The notes: a model not told the origin generated them from the letters alone. DNA of 64,000 nt from Tupaia tana (GCA_026018925.1 JAKSZU010000029.1:12919863-12983862), one strand, 5' to 3'. Positions 12,601-23,094 are shown, numbered from the stretch's first letter. A program made the numbers and translations.

Positions 12601-13524
12601 TGCACTAATTGCTATGAACTTCCCTCTTATGACTGCTTTGGCAGTGTCCCAAAGATTATGGAAACTTGCATCTTCATTGTCATTGGCTTCCATGAATCTT
12701 TTGATTTCGGACTTTATTTCTTCGGTAATAGTGGAGTCATTCAGGAGTAGGTTATTTAGTTTCCATGTTTTTAGGTATTTTTGAGGAATTCTCTTGAAAT
12801 TAAACTCGAGTTTAATTCCATCATGGTCAGAGAAGATGCTGGAAATAGTTTCTATGCCTCTGAATCTGCAGAGGCTTGCTTTGTGTCCTATGATGTGGTC
12901 AATCTTCGAGAAAGTTCCATGTCGGGGTGAGAAAAAACTATATCTTGTGGTTTTTGGGTGGAAAGTTCTATAGATGTCTGTTAAGTCCAATTGATTTATG
13001 GTATCATTTAGGTCCTTGATCTCTCTACCTATTTTTTGCCTAGATGATCTGTCCAGAGGGGATAATGCGGTGTTGAGATCTCCAACAATTAGTGTGTTGC
13101 AGTCTATCTCCCCTTTCAGATCTAACAATCTTTCCTTCACATATTTGGGTGCTCCTGTGTTAGGAGCATAGATATTAATAAGCGTTGTATCTTCTCGATC
13201 TATAGAGCCTTTTACTATGATATAGTGCCCTTCTTTGTCTCTTCGGACGCTTTTTGTTTTAAAGCCTATTTTGTCAGAAATTAGTATTGCAACTCCAGCT
13301 CTTTTTTGGTTCCCAACTGCATGGAAAACCTTTTTCCAACCTTTCACTTTCAGTCTATGTATGTCTTTTTCCATGAGGTGGGTTTCTTGTAGGCAACAGA
13401 TAGAGGGTTTCTGTTTTTTTATCCATTCAGCCAGTCTGTGTCTCTTGATTGGAGAATTTAACCCATTAACATTCAATGTTATTATCGATGTTATAGGGTC
13501 TGTACCGACATTTAAGTTAGCCAT
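9667..13524 (-). CDS. L1 ORF2 protein (endonuclease and reverse transcriptase), intact
   Basis: The 1285-residue frame is close to the usual L1 ORF2p length. The N-terminal AP-endonuclease-like domain (about residues 1-240) shows 'LQETHL', 'VGDLNT' and 'SDHDGI', which hold the expected catalytic Glu, Asp/Asn and His. The reverse-transcriptase domain in the middle has '[21 protein letters not shown]', '[15 protein letters not shown]' and the catalytic 'FADD'. The C-terminal Cys-rich part is '[18 protein letters not shown]'. In L1 the protein nicks target DNA and primes reverse transcription on the nick, mainly on its own RNA and sometimes on SINE RNA. The start is the first ATG after the ORF1 stop. 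No internal stop or frameshift is present. Confidence 0.95.
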   Translation of the reverse strand: MANLNVGTDPITSIITLNVNGLNSPIKRHRLAEWIKKQKPSICCLQETHLMEKDIHRLKVKGWKKVFHAVGNQKRAGVAILISDKIGFKTKSVRRDKEGHYIIVKGSIDREDTTLINIYAPNTGAPKYVKERLLDLKGEIDCNTLIVGDLNTALSPLDRSSRQKIGREIKDLNDTINQLDLTDIYRTFHPKTTRYSFFSPRHGTFSKIDHIIGHKASLCRFRGIETISSIFSDHDGIKLEFNFKRIPQKYLKTWKLNNLLLNDSTITEEIKSEIKRFMEANDNEDASFHNLWDTAKAVIRGKFIAISAHKRKTEKRLMDHLTSSLRELEKQQQKNPKNYRRKEIIKIRAEINEIENKRTIQKVSESKSWFFERINKIDTPLARLIKKKRERNQVNQICNEAGNITTDIVEIQNIIRGYFEHLYAKKQDNLDEMDKFLDKYNLPRMSQEEIESLNRPITSQEIESVISNLPTKKSPGPDGFTSEFYKTFKEELTPILLKLFLKIQKGESLPNSFYEASVTLILKTDKDRTRKENYRPISLMNIDSKILNKILANRIQQLIQKIIHHDQVGFIPGMQGWFNIRKTINVIHHINRKKDKNHMVISIDAEKAFDKIQHPFMIKTLSKIGIEGPFLNTIKAIYEKPIANIILNGEKLKAFPLNTGTRQGCPLSPLLFNIVLEVLANAIRKEEKIKGIRIGKEEVKLSLFADDMIVYIEDPMVSMEKLLEVIHEFSKVAGYKINIQKSIAFLYTNNRQTEIELKKLIPFTIATKSIRYLGINLTKEVKDLHKENYEKVKKEIENDTKKWKDIPCSWIGRVNIIKMAILPKLIYLFNAMPIKVPDTFFTDLEKTILKFVWNHKRPRIAKALLHKKNGVGGISIPDPKIYYKAVVIKTAWYWHRNRHVDQWNRIEFPEISAQTYSQLIFDKGYQSIQWENESLFSKWCWRHWTSTCRKMNLNPYLSPLTRIKSRWIKDLNLRPQTIKLLLENAGETLGDIGVGKDFLKKTLKAESIVHKIDKWDYIRLRSFCMAKDTVVSVNRQPSEWENIFVNVASDKGLITRIHKELKKVFGKKMSNPIKRWEKEMKKTLSKDDIRMAKRHMKKCSTSLIVREMQIKTTMRYHLTPVRMSNIKKTKNDKCWRGCGERGTLLHCWWECRLVQPLWRIIWRFLKNLQIDLPYDPEIPLLGIYPKDRRILHWKSACTSMFIAALFTIAKSWNQPRCPRMEEWIEKLWHIYSMEYYSAIKTNRALAFDRKWKNMEDVLLSEASQAMKERHCMSPLNIYRLSAFYV

Positions 13525-13568
13525 TGTCTTAGTTGCCTGTTATTTCTTTGTTTCTGGCTGTTGCGTCT

Positions 13569-14528
13569 TTAGTTTTCCTGGAACAGTACTTTCTTCAGGA
13601 TTTCTTGAAGAGCTGGTCTGGTGTTGGCAAATTCTTTCAGGTTTTGTTTGTCTGAGAAGATTTTAATCTTTTTTTCCCAAATGAAGGATAATCTTGCAGG
13701 GTATAATAGTCTTGGCTGAAATTGTTTCTCTCTTAACACTTTCAGTATGTCTTCCCATTCTTTTCTTGCTTGCATTGTTTCTGATGAGAGGTCTGGTGTT
13801 AGTCTTATGGGATGGCCTTTGTAAGTTATTTCTCGTTTCTCTCTTGCCAGTTTTAGTATCATGTCTTTTTCTGTGACGTTAGACAGCCTGGCTAAGATGT
13901 GCCTTGGGGAAGATCTTCTGGGGTTGATTCTATTTGGGGTCCTTTGTATTTCTTGGGTCCGGATGGTTCGGTGCCTCTCTAGGCTTGGGAAATTTTCTTC
14001 CAAGATGTCATGGAATAGATTTTCCATTCCGCTATTAGTTTCTTCACCTTCTGGGATGCCGATTATTCTGATGTTTGGGCGTCTAATAGAGTCTAGTATT
14101 TCTCGTATATTATCCTCATGTTTTTTCGTTATTTTCTCGATCTTTTTGTAGTTTTTTTCTAGATCAGAGGTTTTATCTTCTACATCAGAGATTCTATCTT
14201 CAGCATGGTCTAATCGGCTCTTAATACTTTCCAGAGAGTTTTTGATTTCTTGTATAATAGACTTTATCTCTAATAGTTCCACCTGATTCTTTCTCAGAGT
14301 ATCCATTTCTTCTTTCATATCCTGGAAGGACTTCCTAATTTCCTGTAGTTCATTGTCTCTTTTTTTTTCCAATTCACAGAATTTGGTCACCATGAATGTT
14401 CGGAATTCTGTGTCTGTCATTTTGGTAACGTCCTCCATATTTACGAGACATGGAGGGGCATTTTCCTTTGTTGGAGACATATTTTCTTGTTTATTCAAAC
14501 CTGAGGCTCTTTTTCTACCTTTAGCCAT
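13569..14528 (-). CDS. L1 ORF1 protein (RNA-binding chaperone), intact
   Basis: 319 residues. A basic N-terminus ('MAKGRKRASG') is followed by a heptad-rich coiled coil (about residues 50-140, 'ELEKKRDNELQEIRKSFQDM', 'SLESIKSRLDHAEDRI'). The RRM and C-terminal domain carry 'PNIRIIGIPEGEE', 'RTPNRINPRRSSPRHILARL' and 'ITYKGHPIRLTPDLS'. L1 ORF1p forms trimers that coat L1 RNA and are required with ORF2p for retrotransposition. It lies 44 nt upstream of ORF2 on the same transcript, as is usual. The sequence is uninterrupted. Confidence 0.95.
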   Translation of the reverse strand: MAKGRKRASGLNKQENMSPTKENAPPCLVNMEDVTKMTDTEFRTFMVTKFCELEKKRDNELQEIRKSFQDMKEEMDTLRKNQVELLEIKSIIQEIKNSLESIKSRLDHAEDRISDVEDKTSDLEKNYKKIEKITKKHEDNIREILDSIRRPNIRIIGIPEGEETNSGMENLFHDILEENFPSLERHRTIRTQEIQRTPNRINPRRSSPRHILARLSNVTEKDMILKLAREKREITYKGHPIRLTPDLSSETMQARKEWEDILKVLREKQFQPRLLYPARLSFIWEKKIKIFSDKQNLKEFANTRPALQEILKKVLFQEN

Positions 14529-14902
14529 TGGAGGATTACTTCCCTTTTAAAGACTTCTTGGGAGAACTTTTGTCGCACGAGAAGGAAGAGTCTTTCCTTT
14601 TTGATGGGAATAGCTGTTTGTTGAAGTCTCTCTTTTGTTGTTTTTACCAATGTGTTTTCAGGCGGAGAACTCTACAGAAGTGTCTAACAAGCAGAATCTC
14701 CTTTTTCAAAGGGGATCAGTACTAGGGAGGATCCCAAAGACACTTACCTTCCTAGGAAATTTCAGATATATGATTCTAGGCCTGTCTAGGCTGTCTGGCA
14801 AGGTAAAAAATAAGGAGAGGACAATATGCAATGAAAGGAAAGACAACACAGAAAAATAAAGAAAAAGTCGCGCGCCGCACGTTAGCGCGGCGCGCGATTT
14901 CG
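14529..14902 (-). promoter_or_regulatory. Non-repeated part of the young L1 5' UTR
   Basis: This lies between ORF1 and the monomer array. The ORF1-proximal part (including 'gacctgtctaggctgtctggcaag' on the plus strand) has a recognisable counterpart in the older L1 at about 17815-17940. It ends with a perfect CpG-rich inverted repeat at 14868-14897, listed separately. Confidence 0.7.
14868..14897. promoter_or_regulatory. Perfect 11-bp inverted repeat, CpG-dense, at the monomer/non-monomer junction of the L1 5' UTR
   Basis: Arms 'tcgcgcgccgc' (14868-14878) and 'gcggcgcgcga' (14887-14897) are exact reverse complements around an 8-nt loop. The 30 bp contain 10 CpG dinucleotides in otherwise CpG-poor DNA. 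The older L1 has a degraded equivalent ('tcgcacagcgcgcg', near 17910). It could act as a CpG methylation target, a protein site or an RNA hairpin. Only the structure itself is seen. Confidence 0.8.
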
Positions 14903-15547
14903 CCAGAGGCTTGCAGGAGACGCTATTGCCTGCTGGCAGTCCAGGAAGGTCTGGGGGGAGAAGGAGGGCTAGGTGTTAAAAAGAGAATGCAGGGGGGTCA
15001 AGGGAAAAGAAAAGAGAAAGAAAAAAAAAACCCGCCTTAAGAAGATCCTGGCTACCTACCTAGAAGGTGGAGTCTGGGGCCTGCGGGTCTGGAAGTGGGG
15101 TGGGGGTCAGAGGTGACCCTCCCTCAGTGTCCCTTGCTGGCCAGAGGCTTGCAGGAGACGCTATTGCCTGCTGGCAGTCCAGGAAGGTCTAGAAGGTGGA
15201 GTCTGGGGCCTGGGGGTCTGGAAGTGGGGTGGGGGTCAGAGGTGACCCTCCCTCAGTGTCCCTTGCTGGCCAGAGGCTTGCAGGAGACGCTATTGCCTGC
15301 TGGCAGTCCAGGAAGGTCTAGAAGGTGGAGTCTGGGGCCTGGGGGTCTGGAAGTGGGGTGGGGGTCAGAGGTGACCCTCCCTCAGTGTCCCTTGCTGGCC
15401 AGAGGCTTGCAGGAGACGCTATTGCCTGCTGGCAGTCCAGGAAGGTCTAGAAGGTGGAGTCTGGGGCCTGGGGGTCTGGAAGTGGGGTGGGGGTCAGAGG
15501 TGACCCTCCCTCAGTGTCCCTTGCTGGCCAGAGGCTTGCAGGAGACC
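14903..15547 (-). repeat. Monomer array in the young L1 5' UTR (one 238-bp unit, three 129-bp units)
   Basis: Units begin at 'ccagaggcttgcagg': 14903-15140 (238 bp), 15141-15269, 15270-15398 and 15399-15527 (129 bp each, almost identical), plus a 20-bp partial unit to 15547. The short units lack about 109 bp of A-rich DNA present in the long unit. Tandem monomers in mammalian L1 5' UTRs (known best from mouse) carry promoter activity, so this is probably the promoter of the element. The partial unit at the outer end is typical of reverse transcription or initiation within a monomer. Confidence 0.92.
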
Positions 15548-15555
15548 TCTCCTGG

Positions 15556-16567
15556 AGTTTTTTGTATCCTTTTGCTGTTGTTTTTCCAATTCTGTGAGGC
15601 ATGAGGTGATCCATTTGCCTTCTTTCCATGCTCCTCTTATGTGCACTAATTGCTATGAACTTTCCCCTTATGACTGCTTTAGCAGTGTCCCAAAGATTAT
15701 GGAAACTCGTGTCCTCATTGTCATTGGCTTCCATGAACCTTTCGATTTCAGTCTTTATTTCTTCAGTAGTTGTGAGTCATTCAGGAGTAGGTTATTAAGT
15801 TTCCATGTATTTGAGTATTTTTGAGGATTTCTCTTGAAATTAAACTCAAGTTTAATTCCATCATGGTCGGTGAAGATGCTGGGTATAGTTTCTATGCTTT
15901 TGAATCTTTAGAGGCGTGCTTTGCGCCCAATAATGTGGTCAATCTTCAAGAATGTTCCATGTGGCAGCGAGAAAAAAGTGTATCTCGAGGTTTGGGGATG
16001 GAATGTTCTATAGATGTCTGTTAAGTCCATTTGATTTATGATATCATTTAGATCTTTTATCTCTTTACCTATTTTTTGTCTAGATGATCTATCCAGGGGG
16101 GATAGTGCAGTGTTGAGGTCTCCAACAATTAGCGTGTTGCAGTCTATCTCCCTTTTTAGACCTAGCAGTCTTTCCTTCACATATTTAGGTGCTCCTGTGT
16201 TAGGCGCATAGATATTAATAAGCATTATATCTTCTTGATTGATTGATACTTTTACTACAATATAGTGCCCTTCTTTGTCTCTTCAAACAGTTTTTGTTTT
16301 AAAGCCTATTTTGTCAGAGATTAGTATTGTGACTCCAGCTCTTTTTTGTTTCCCATTTGCATGGAAAATCTTTTTCTAACCCTTCACTTTCAGTCTATGT
16401 ATATCTTTATCTATGAAGTGGGTTTCCTGCAGGCAACAGATAGAGGGTTTTTTTTTTTCTTTAACCCATTCAGTCAGTCTGTGTCTCTTGTTTGGAGAGT
16501 TTAATCCATTAACATTCAATGTTATTATCGATGTTAATAGTTCTGTCCCGACGTTTAAGTTGGTCAT
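15556..16567 (-). pseudogene. Older L1 ORF2, endonuclease part, disrupted
   Basis: Frames at 16376-16567, 15908-16225 and 15447-15734 encode in order the start of ORF2 ('[19 protein letters not shown]', 'LQETHF'), the centre ('[20 protein letters not shown]') and the end of the endonuclease domain ('[19 protein letters not shown]'). They lie in different frames with intervening damage. The last frame runs on into the young L1 monomers and is meaningless beyond the junction. Confidence 0.88.
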
Positions 16568-16569
16568 TG

Positions 16570-17460
16570 TCTTAGTTGCCTTTTACTCTTTTGTTTCTGG
16601 CTGTTACTTCTTTAGTTTTCCTGGAACAGTACTTTCTTCAGGGTTTCATGGAGAGCTGGCCTGGTGCTGGCAAATTCTTTCAGGTTTTGTTTGTCTGAGA
16701 AGATTTTAATTTTTTTTTTCCCATATGAAGGATAATCTTGCAAGATACAATAATCTTGGTTGAAATTGTTTCTCTCTTAACACTTTCAATACATCTTCCC
16801 ATTCTTTCCTTGCTTGCAATGTTTCCGTTGAGAAGTCCGGTGTTAGCCTGATGGGGTGACCTTTGTATGTCACTTGTGGTTTCTCTCTTGCCAGTTTAGT
16901 ATCTTATCTTTATCTGTGGTCTTAGCCAGTCTGGCTGTGATATGCCTTGGGGAAGATCTTTTTGGGTTGATTCTATTTGGTGTCCTTTGTATTTCTTGGG
17001 TCTGGGTGTTTGAGTGCCTCTCTATGCTTAAGAAATTTTCTTCCAAGATTTCATGTAATAGGTTTTCCATGCTCTTATTAGTTTCTTCACCTTCTGGGAT
17101 ACCAATTATTCGGACTTTAGGACGTCTAATGGAATCTAGTAATTTTCGTATGTTATCTTCATGTTTTTTTTGTTATTTTCTCTATCTTTTTGGTGGTTTT
17201 CTCTAGGTCAGAAGTTTTATCTTCTACATCAGAGACTCGACCTTCAGCATGGTCTAATCAATTTTTAATACTTTCGAGAGAGTTTTTGATTTCCTGTATT
17301 TCAGACTTCACCTCTAGTAGTTCCGTCTTATTCTTCCTCAGCATTTCTTCCTTCATATCATTGAGGGACTTTCTCATCTCCTGCAATTCATTGTCTCTTT
17401 TCTGTTCCAGCTCATAGTCCTTGTTCAACATGAATGTTCTAAACACTATCTCAGACATTT
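16570..17460 (-). pseudogene. Older L1 ORF1, disrupted
   Basis: Readable blocks include 'ENLLHEILEENFLSIERHSNTQTQEIQRTPNRINPKRSSPRH' (split here for reference; about 17070-16900) and a coiled-coil start near 17458 ('RTFMLNKDYELEQKRDNELQ'). Several frameshifts separate them. Confidence 0.85.
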
Positions 17461-17929
17461 TGGTAATGTCCTATATTTTTGCAAGAAAAGGAAGGGAGTT
17501 ACTGTGTTCCTTTGATGGAGACATATTTCCTGTTTTATTCAGGCCAGAGGTTCTTCTACTTCTAAAGATTGGGAGATATGTTCTCTTTGAAAAAATCTTT
17601 AATGAGAACGTTTCTTCGAATAGAAGGAAGTTTCTTTACTTTCTGATGTAGAATGGAGACAGCCAAAGTCTCTTTTCAACAGTGTTTAGTAATGTAATCC
17701 AAGAAAACATATTCTCTTCAAGTGTCCAAAGAAATGTACCTCCTCCTTGGCAGGTGGTTCAGTGAAATAGAGGATTCTAGAGAGTCTTAAATGCAAGAAT
17801 GATTCAGAATTGTAATTCTAGACCTATCTAGACAGCCAGGGATGGTGTAGATAAAGAAAGTGAGGATTAAATAAGTGAGAAGAAAATAATATGTAGAATA
17901 TAGAAAAAAATCGCACAGCGCGCGTTTTC

Positions 17930-20900
17930 ACCAGGGAGCGATAGCTGGGAGTGTGGTGTGTTAGAACAGAGGGCGTTTCTATGTGTTAATCAGAAGAGAG
18001 AAATTTACAAATGAAAGACATGGGGAAGGGGACAGAAAAAGAAAAGAAAAACCAAAAAAAAAAAAAAAAGTGTACCTGGCTGAAAAAGGGGTGACTGGCT
18101 TGGGGGTACTGGAGCTGAAGCTACTGGAGGTAATACTCCCTCTAAGATTTTGGCCCAGGGGTGGAAAGCTAGGAGTGTGGTGTGGTAGAATAGATGGCGT
18201 TCCTATGTGTTAATCAGAAGAGAGAAATTTCCAAATGAAAGACGTGGGTAAGGGGACAGAAAAAGATCGGAAAAAACAAACAAACAAACAAACAAACAAA
18301 AAAACTATACCTGGCTGAAAGAGGGGTGTCTGCCTTGGGGGTCCTGGGGCTGAAGCTACTTGGGGAAGTCCTCCCTCAAAGATCCTGGCTAAGGGGTTTA
18401 AAGCTGTGAGTGTGGTGTGGTAGAACTGAGGGAATTCCTATGTGTTAATCAGAAGAGAGAAATTTCAAAATGAAAGACGTGGGTAAGGGGACAGAAAAAG
18501 AAAGGAAAAAACAAAAAAAAAGTGTACCTGGCTAAAAGAGAGGTGTCTGTCTTGGGGGTCCTGGGGCTGAAGCTACTGGGGGCAGTCCTCCCTCCAAGAT
18601 CATGGCCCAGGGGTCAAATGCTGGGAGTGTGGTGTGGGAGAACTGAGGGCTTTCCTATGTGTTAATCAGAAGAGAGAAATTTACAAATGAAAGACGTGAG
18701 TAAGGGGACACAAAAAGAAAGGAAAAACCAAAAAAAAGTACCTGGCTGAAAGAGCGGTGTCTGGCTTGGGGTTCCCAGGGCTGAAGCTACAGAGGGCAGT
18801 CCTCCTGCGAAGATCCTGTCCCAAGGGTCGAAAGCTGGGAGAGTAGTGTGGTAGAACTGAGGGCGATCCTATGTGTTAATTAGAAGAGAGAAATTTATAA
18901 ATGAAGGAGGTGGGTAAGGGGACAGAAAAAGAAAGTAAAAACCAAAAAAAAAGTGCACCAATCTGAAAGAGGGGTGTCTGGCTTGGGGGTCCTGGGGCTG
19001 AAGCTACTGGGGGCAGACCTTCCTCCAATATACTGGCCCAAGGGGTAGAAAACTGGAAATGTGGTGTGGTAGAACTGAGGGTGTTCCTCTGTGTTAATCA
19101 GAAGAGAAATATTTATAAATGAAAGATGTGGGTAAGGGGACAGAAAAAGAAAAGAAAAACCATAAAAGGAAAAGTGTACCTGGCTGAAAGAGGGGTGCAT
19201 GGCTTGCAGGTCCCGGGGCTGAAGATACTGGGGGCAGTCCTCCCTCGAAGATCGTGGCCCAGTGGTAGAAGCTGGCAGTATTTTGTGGTGGAACTGAGGG
19301 CGTTCCTATGTGTTAATCAGAAGAGTGAAATTTACAAATGAAAGACATAGGTAAGGTGACAGAAAAAGAAAGGAAAAATTAAAAAAAAAAAAAAAAAAGT
19401 GTAACTGGCTGAAAGAGGGGAGTCTGTCTTGGGGGTCCTGGGGCTGAAGCTACTGGGGGCAGTCCTCCCTCAAAGATCCTGGCCCTGTGTTTTAAAGCTG
19501 GGAGTGTGATGCAGTAGAACTGAGGACGTTCCTATGTGTTAATCAGAAGAGAGAAATTTACAAATGAAAGATGTGGGTATGGGAACAGAAAAAGTAAAGA
19601 AACACCAAAAAAAATTATACCTGGCTGAAAGAGGGGTGTCTTGTTTGGGGGTTCCAGGACTGAAGCTACTGTGGGCAGCCCTTTCTCGAAGATCCTGGCC
19701 AAGGGGTCGAAAGCTGGGTGTGTGGTGTGGAAGAACTGAGGGCATTTTTATGAGTTAATCAGAAGAGACAAATTTACAAATGAAAGATGTGTGTAAGGGG
19801 AAAGAAAAAGAAAGGAAAAAAAAGTGTACTTGGCTGAAAGAATGTGTTGTGGCTTGGGTGTCATGGGGCTGAAGCTACTGGGGGCAGTCCTCCCTCGAAG
19901 ATCCTGGCCCAGTGGTCGAAACTTGGGAGTGTAGTGTGGTAGAACTGACAGCGTTCCTATGTGTTAATCAGAAGAGAGAAATTTACAAATGAAAAAGGTG
20001 GATAACGGTACAGAAAAAGAAAGAAAAAAAAAGTGTACCTCGCTGAAAGAGGAGTGTCTGGCTTGGGGGTCCCGGGACTGAACCTACTAGGGGCAGTCCT
20101 TCCTCGAAGATCCTGGCCCAGGGATCAAAAGCTGGGAGTGTGGTGTGGAAGAACTGAGGGCGTTCCTATGTGTTAATCAGAAGAGAGAAATTTACAAATG
20201 AAAGACATGGGTAAGGGGACAGAAAAAGAACGGAAAAAAAAAAGTGTACTGAGCTGAAAGAGGGGTGTCTGCTTGGGTGTCCCGGGGCTAAAGCTACGGT
20301 GGGCAGTCCTCCCTCAAAGATACTGTCCCAGGGGTCAAAAGCTGGGAGTGTGGTGTGGTAGAACTGAGGGCTTTCCTATGTGTTAATCAGAAGAGAGAAA
20401 ATTACAATTGAAATACGTGGGCAAGAAAACAGAAAAAGAAAGGAAAAACTAAAAAAAAAAAACTGTACCTGGCTGAAAGAGGGGTTTCTGGCTAGGGGTC
20501 CTGGGGCTGAAGCTACTGGGGGCAGTCCTCCCTCTAAGATCCTGGCCCAGGGGTCGAAAGCTGGGAGTGTGGTGTGGTAGAACTGAGGGCTTTCCTATGT
20601 GTTAATCAGAAGAGAGAAATTTACAAATGAAAGACATGGGTAAGGGGACAGAAAAAGAATGGAAAAAAAAAAGTGTACCTGGGTGAAAGGGGTTGTCTGG
20701 CTTGGGGATCCCGGGACTGAAGCTACTATGGGCAGTCCTCCATTGAAGATCCTGGCCCAGAGGTAAAAAGCTGGGTGTGTGGTGTGGTAGAACTGAGGGC
20801 TTTCCTATATGTTAATCAGAAGAGAGAAATTTACAAATGAAAGACATGTGTAAGGGGACAGAAAAAGAAAGAAAAAAAAAAATAGTGTACCTGGCTGAAA

Positions 20901-22168
20901 GAGGGTTGCCTGGCTTGGGGTCCTGGTGCTGAAGCTACTGGGGGCATTCATCCCTCGAAGATCCTGGCCCAGGGGTCGAAAGCTGGGAGTGTGGTGTGGT
21001 AGAAATGAGGGCGTTCCTAAGTGTTAATCAGAAGATAGAAATTTGCAAATCAAAGTCGTGGGTAAAGGGACAGAAAAAGAAAGGAAAAACAAAAAAAATA
21101 TGTACCTGACTGAAAGAGGTGTTTCTGGCTTGGGTTTCCTGTGGCTGAAGCTACTGGGGGCAGTCCTTCCCCGAAGATCCTGGCCCAGGGGTCGAAACCT
21201 GGGAGTGTAGTGTGGTAGAACTGAGAGCGATCCAATGTGTTAATTAGAAGAGAGAAATTTACAAATGAAAGATGACAGTAAAGGGACACAAAAAGAAAGG
21301 AAAAACCAAAAAAAGAGGTACCTGTCTGAAAGAGGGGTGTCTGGCTTGGGGGTCCCGCGGCTGAAGCTAATGGGGGCAGTCCTACGTCAAAGATCCTGGC
21401 CCAGGGGTCGAAAGCTGGGAGTGCGGTGTGGTAGAACTGAGGGCGTTCCTATGTGTTAATCAGAAGAGAGAAATTTGCAAATGAAAGACGTGGGTAAGGG
21501 GACAGAAAAAGAAAGGGAAAAAAAATGTACCTGGCTGAAAGAGGGGTGTCTGGCTTGGGTGTCCTGGTAGTGAAGCTACTGTGGGCAGTCCTCCCTCAAA
21601 GATCCTGTCCCAGGCGTCGGGAGCTGGGAGTTTGGTGTGGTACAACTGAGGGCTTTCCTATGTGTTAATCAGAAGAGAGAAATTTACAAATGAAAGACTT
21701 GGGCAAGGGGACAGAAAAAGAAAGGAAAAAACAAAAAAAAGTGTACCTGGCTGAAAGAGGGGTGTCTGGCTTGGGAGTCCCGGGGCTGAAGCTACTGGGG
21801 GCAGTCCTCCCTCGAAGATCCTGGCCCAGGGGTCGAAAGCTGGGAGTTTGGTGTGGTAGAACTGAGGGTGTTCCTATGTGTTAATCAGAAGAGAGAAACT
21901 TACAAATGAAAGACATGGGTAAGGGGACAGAAATAGAAAGGAAAAACCAATGAAAAAAGTGTACCTGGCTGAAAGAGGGGTGTCTGACTTGGGAGTCCCA
22001 GGGCTGAAGCTACTGAGGGCAGTCCTCTCTCGAAGATCCTGGCCCATGGGTCGAAAGTTGGGAGTGTGGTGTGGTAGAACTGAGGGCGTTCCTGGCTGAA
22101 AGAGGGGTGTCTTGCTTGGGTGTCCCATGGCTGAAGCTACTGGGGGCAGTCCTCCCTCGAAGATCCTC
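17930..22168 (-). repeat. Giant L1 5'-UTR monomer array, about 20 units of about 216 bp
   Basis: The landmark 'gttaatcagaagag' (or a one-base variant) recurs at about 17985, 18211, 18437, 18658, 18875, 19094, 19312, 19537, 19754, 19963, 20171, 20381, 20600, 20810, 21022, 21239, 21454, 21663 and 21880, a spacing of 208-226 bp. One further deleted unit ends near 22168. Each unit has an A-rich block ('ggggacagaaaaagaaagg'), a 'cctggctgaaagagggg' block and a 'gaagatcctggcccaggggtc' block. The array lies immediately 5' of the older L1's ORF1 leader, so it is that element's 5' UTR. Units differ by scattered substitutions and small indels. Confidence 0.93.
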
Positions 22169-22189
22169 TTCCAAAATCTTTTCAAAAGG

Positions 22190-22685
22190 GACTGGGGAAG
22201 TCATGCCTACAAATATTAACAGACCATTTATTTTCTATTAACAGGATTCTTCCTACCTCTTGTCCCTGTCATAGTATCTTTGAAATGTATATTTCAATTG
22301 ATTACAGTATATTCTTTTACTTATCTCTTCCTAAGACACAGAACTTCCATTTTTCTTGAGGTGTAGATTAATCCTTTCTTTAACTAATCTCTTCCCAAGA
22401 CACAGATCTTCCCTTCCAATTACCAACCTAAGAATTGTGGAACCCACCTATAACCTACAAGCCTCCCCCCCCCCCCCCAGCTTCTACATGTCCCGCCTTT
22501 TTGGGCCAGACCAATGGAAAATCTCTTCTCTAAATGTTGTCTGTCAATCTCAAAAACAAATAAAAGGAACCCCTGTACATGACCACCCCGAGGAAAGTTT
22601 CCATGTCTCTTCTGAGGGCCTATGTCACTCACATTTGGCTTGGAAATAAACCACATTGAGTATTAATTATTAATTTTTACAGTTG
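22190..22685 (+). mobile_element. Probable solo LTR of an endogenous retrovirus
   Basis: The interval has a CCAAT box in 'gaccaatgg' (about 22509-22517), a TATA-like 'aaataaaagg' (about 22558-22567) and an AATAAA polyadenylation signal (22645-22650), in the spacing typical of U3-R-U5 in gammaretrovirus-like (ERV1) LTRs. A run of about 15 C lies at 22464-22478. No internal retroviral genes flank it. The exact ends and target duplication could not be fixed, so the class is a suggestion. Confidence 0.5.
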
Positions 22686-22689
22686 GTTA

Positions 22690-22842
22690 TTTTTCCATCG
22701 ACATTTGCTATAGTGCATATGTATTCAGCATAGAGAGACAGAGAGAGAGAGAAAGAAAGCAAGTGACCAGGTTAGCACTCAAACTGCAGTCAACCATGTG
22801 GCTGTCAAGAACCTTGACCAGACATCACTTGCTGGCCCGTAT
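22690..22842 (-). repeat. SINE-S, reverse
   Basis: Contains 'tttgctatagtgcatatgt', a GA-rich stretch, 'gaaagcaagtgaccaggttagc' and ends 'cttgctggcccg', the complement of the short SINE head. Confidence 0.7.
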
Positions 22843-22861
22843 TTATTTATTTAGAAATATA

Positions 22862-23094
22862 TATTTTTGATAGGGCATAGACGCTCACCAGAGAACCATA
22901 GAGACTGAAAGTGGAAATAAATCCACCAGGGGGGATGGTCACACCACAGTCCCTTCTCCTCTGTTATCCCCTCAGGGTTATGGTCATGCACACATACAGG
23001 ACTGGTATGAGTTTTAAGCTGAATCCAGGACTCTAGACACAGTTAGGGATTCCAGTGCCTTAACCATTATAAAACCTGTGGGTCCGATTTTTGT
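22862..23094 (-). repeat. SINE-L, reverse
   Basis: Contains 'tttttgatagggcatagacgctcacc', 'ccaggggggatggtc', 'cccttctcctc' and a degenerate head to about 23094. A moderately diverged long SINE upstream of V2R exon 1. Confidence 0.75.

Larger units (their letters stand above)
9369..15547 (-). mobile_element. Young full-length L1 with intact ORF1 and ORF2
   Basis: This is a complete L1 on the minus strand. It has a monomeric 5' UTR (15547-14529), ORF1 (14528-13569), a 44-nt spacer, ORF2 (13524-9667), a short 3' UTR and an A tail (T run at 9370-9402 on the plus strand). It interrupts an older L1 and is flanked by the direct repeat 'tctcctgg' (9361-9368 and 15548-15555). The repeat may extend imperfectly into the adjoining T run, as expected for cleavage at an A/T-rich L1 endonuclease site. 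Both frames are open, so the copy could be retrotransposition-competent. Activity is not shown by sequence alone. Confidence 0.95.
15548..22170 (-). mobile_element. Older full-length L1, 5' half (ORF2 N-terminus, ORF1, monomeric 5' UTR)
   Basis: This continues the element interrupted at 9368. ORF2 endonuclease sequence runs to about 16567, decayed ORF1 to about 17460, a non-repeated 5' UTR to about 17930 and a long monomer array to about 22168. Together with 6280-9368 the element is about 9.7 kb without the nested insertion, long for an L1 because of its roughly 4.7-kb 5' UTR. No convincing flanking target duplication could be paired between 6280 and 22170. Confidence 0.9.

Noticed and set aside
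15095..15604. A 169-codon plus-strand ORF with a 43-residue perfect repeat
   Set aside because: It lies antisense within the L1 monomers. The 129-bp unit is a multiple of three, so one chance frame stays open through all units. No start context or domain supports a protein.
17983..21884. A family of repeated 60-75-codon plus-strand ORFs resembling one another
   Set aside because: They are the same antisense frame of successive L1 5'-UTR monomers. The similarity is due to the DNA repeat, and most copies are broken.
17930..22168. Regularly spaced repeats resembling a CRISPR array or satellite
   Set aside because: Units are about 216 bp with no unique spacers, and they adjoin an L1 ORF1 leader, so an L1 5' UTR explains them.
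22190..22685. Retained retroviral genes near the LTR
   Set aside because: No gag, pol or env frames are visible on either side, so only a solo LTR is proposed.
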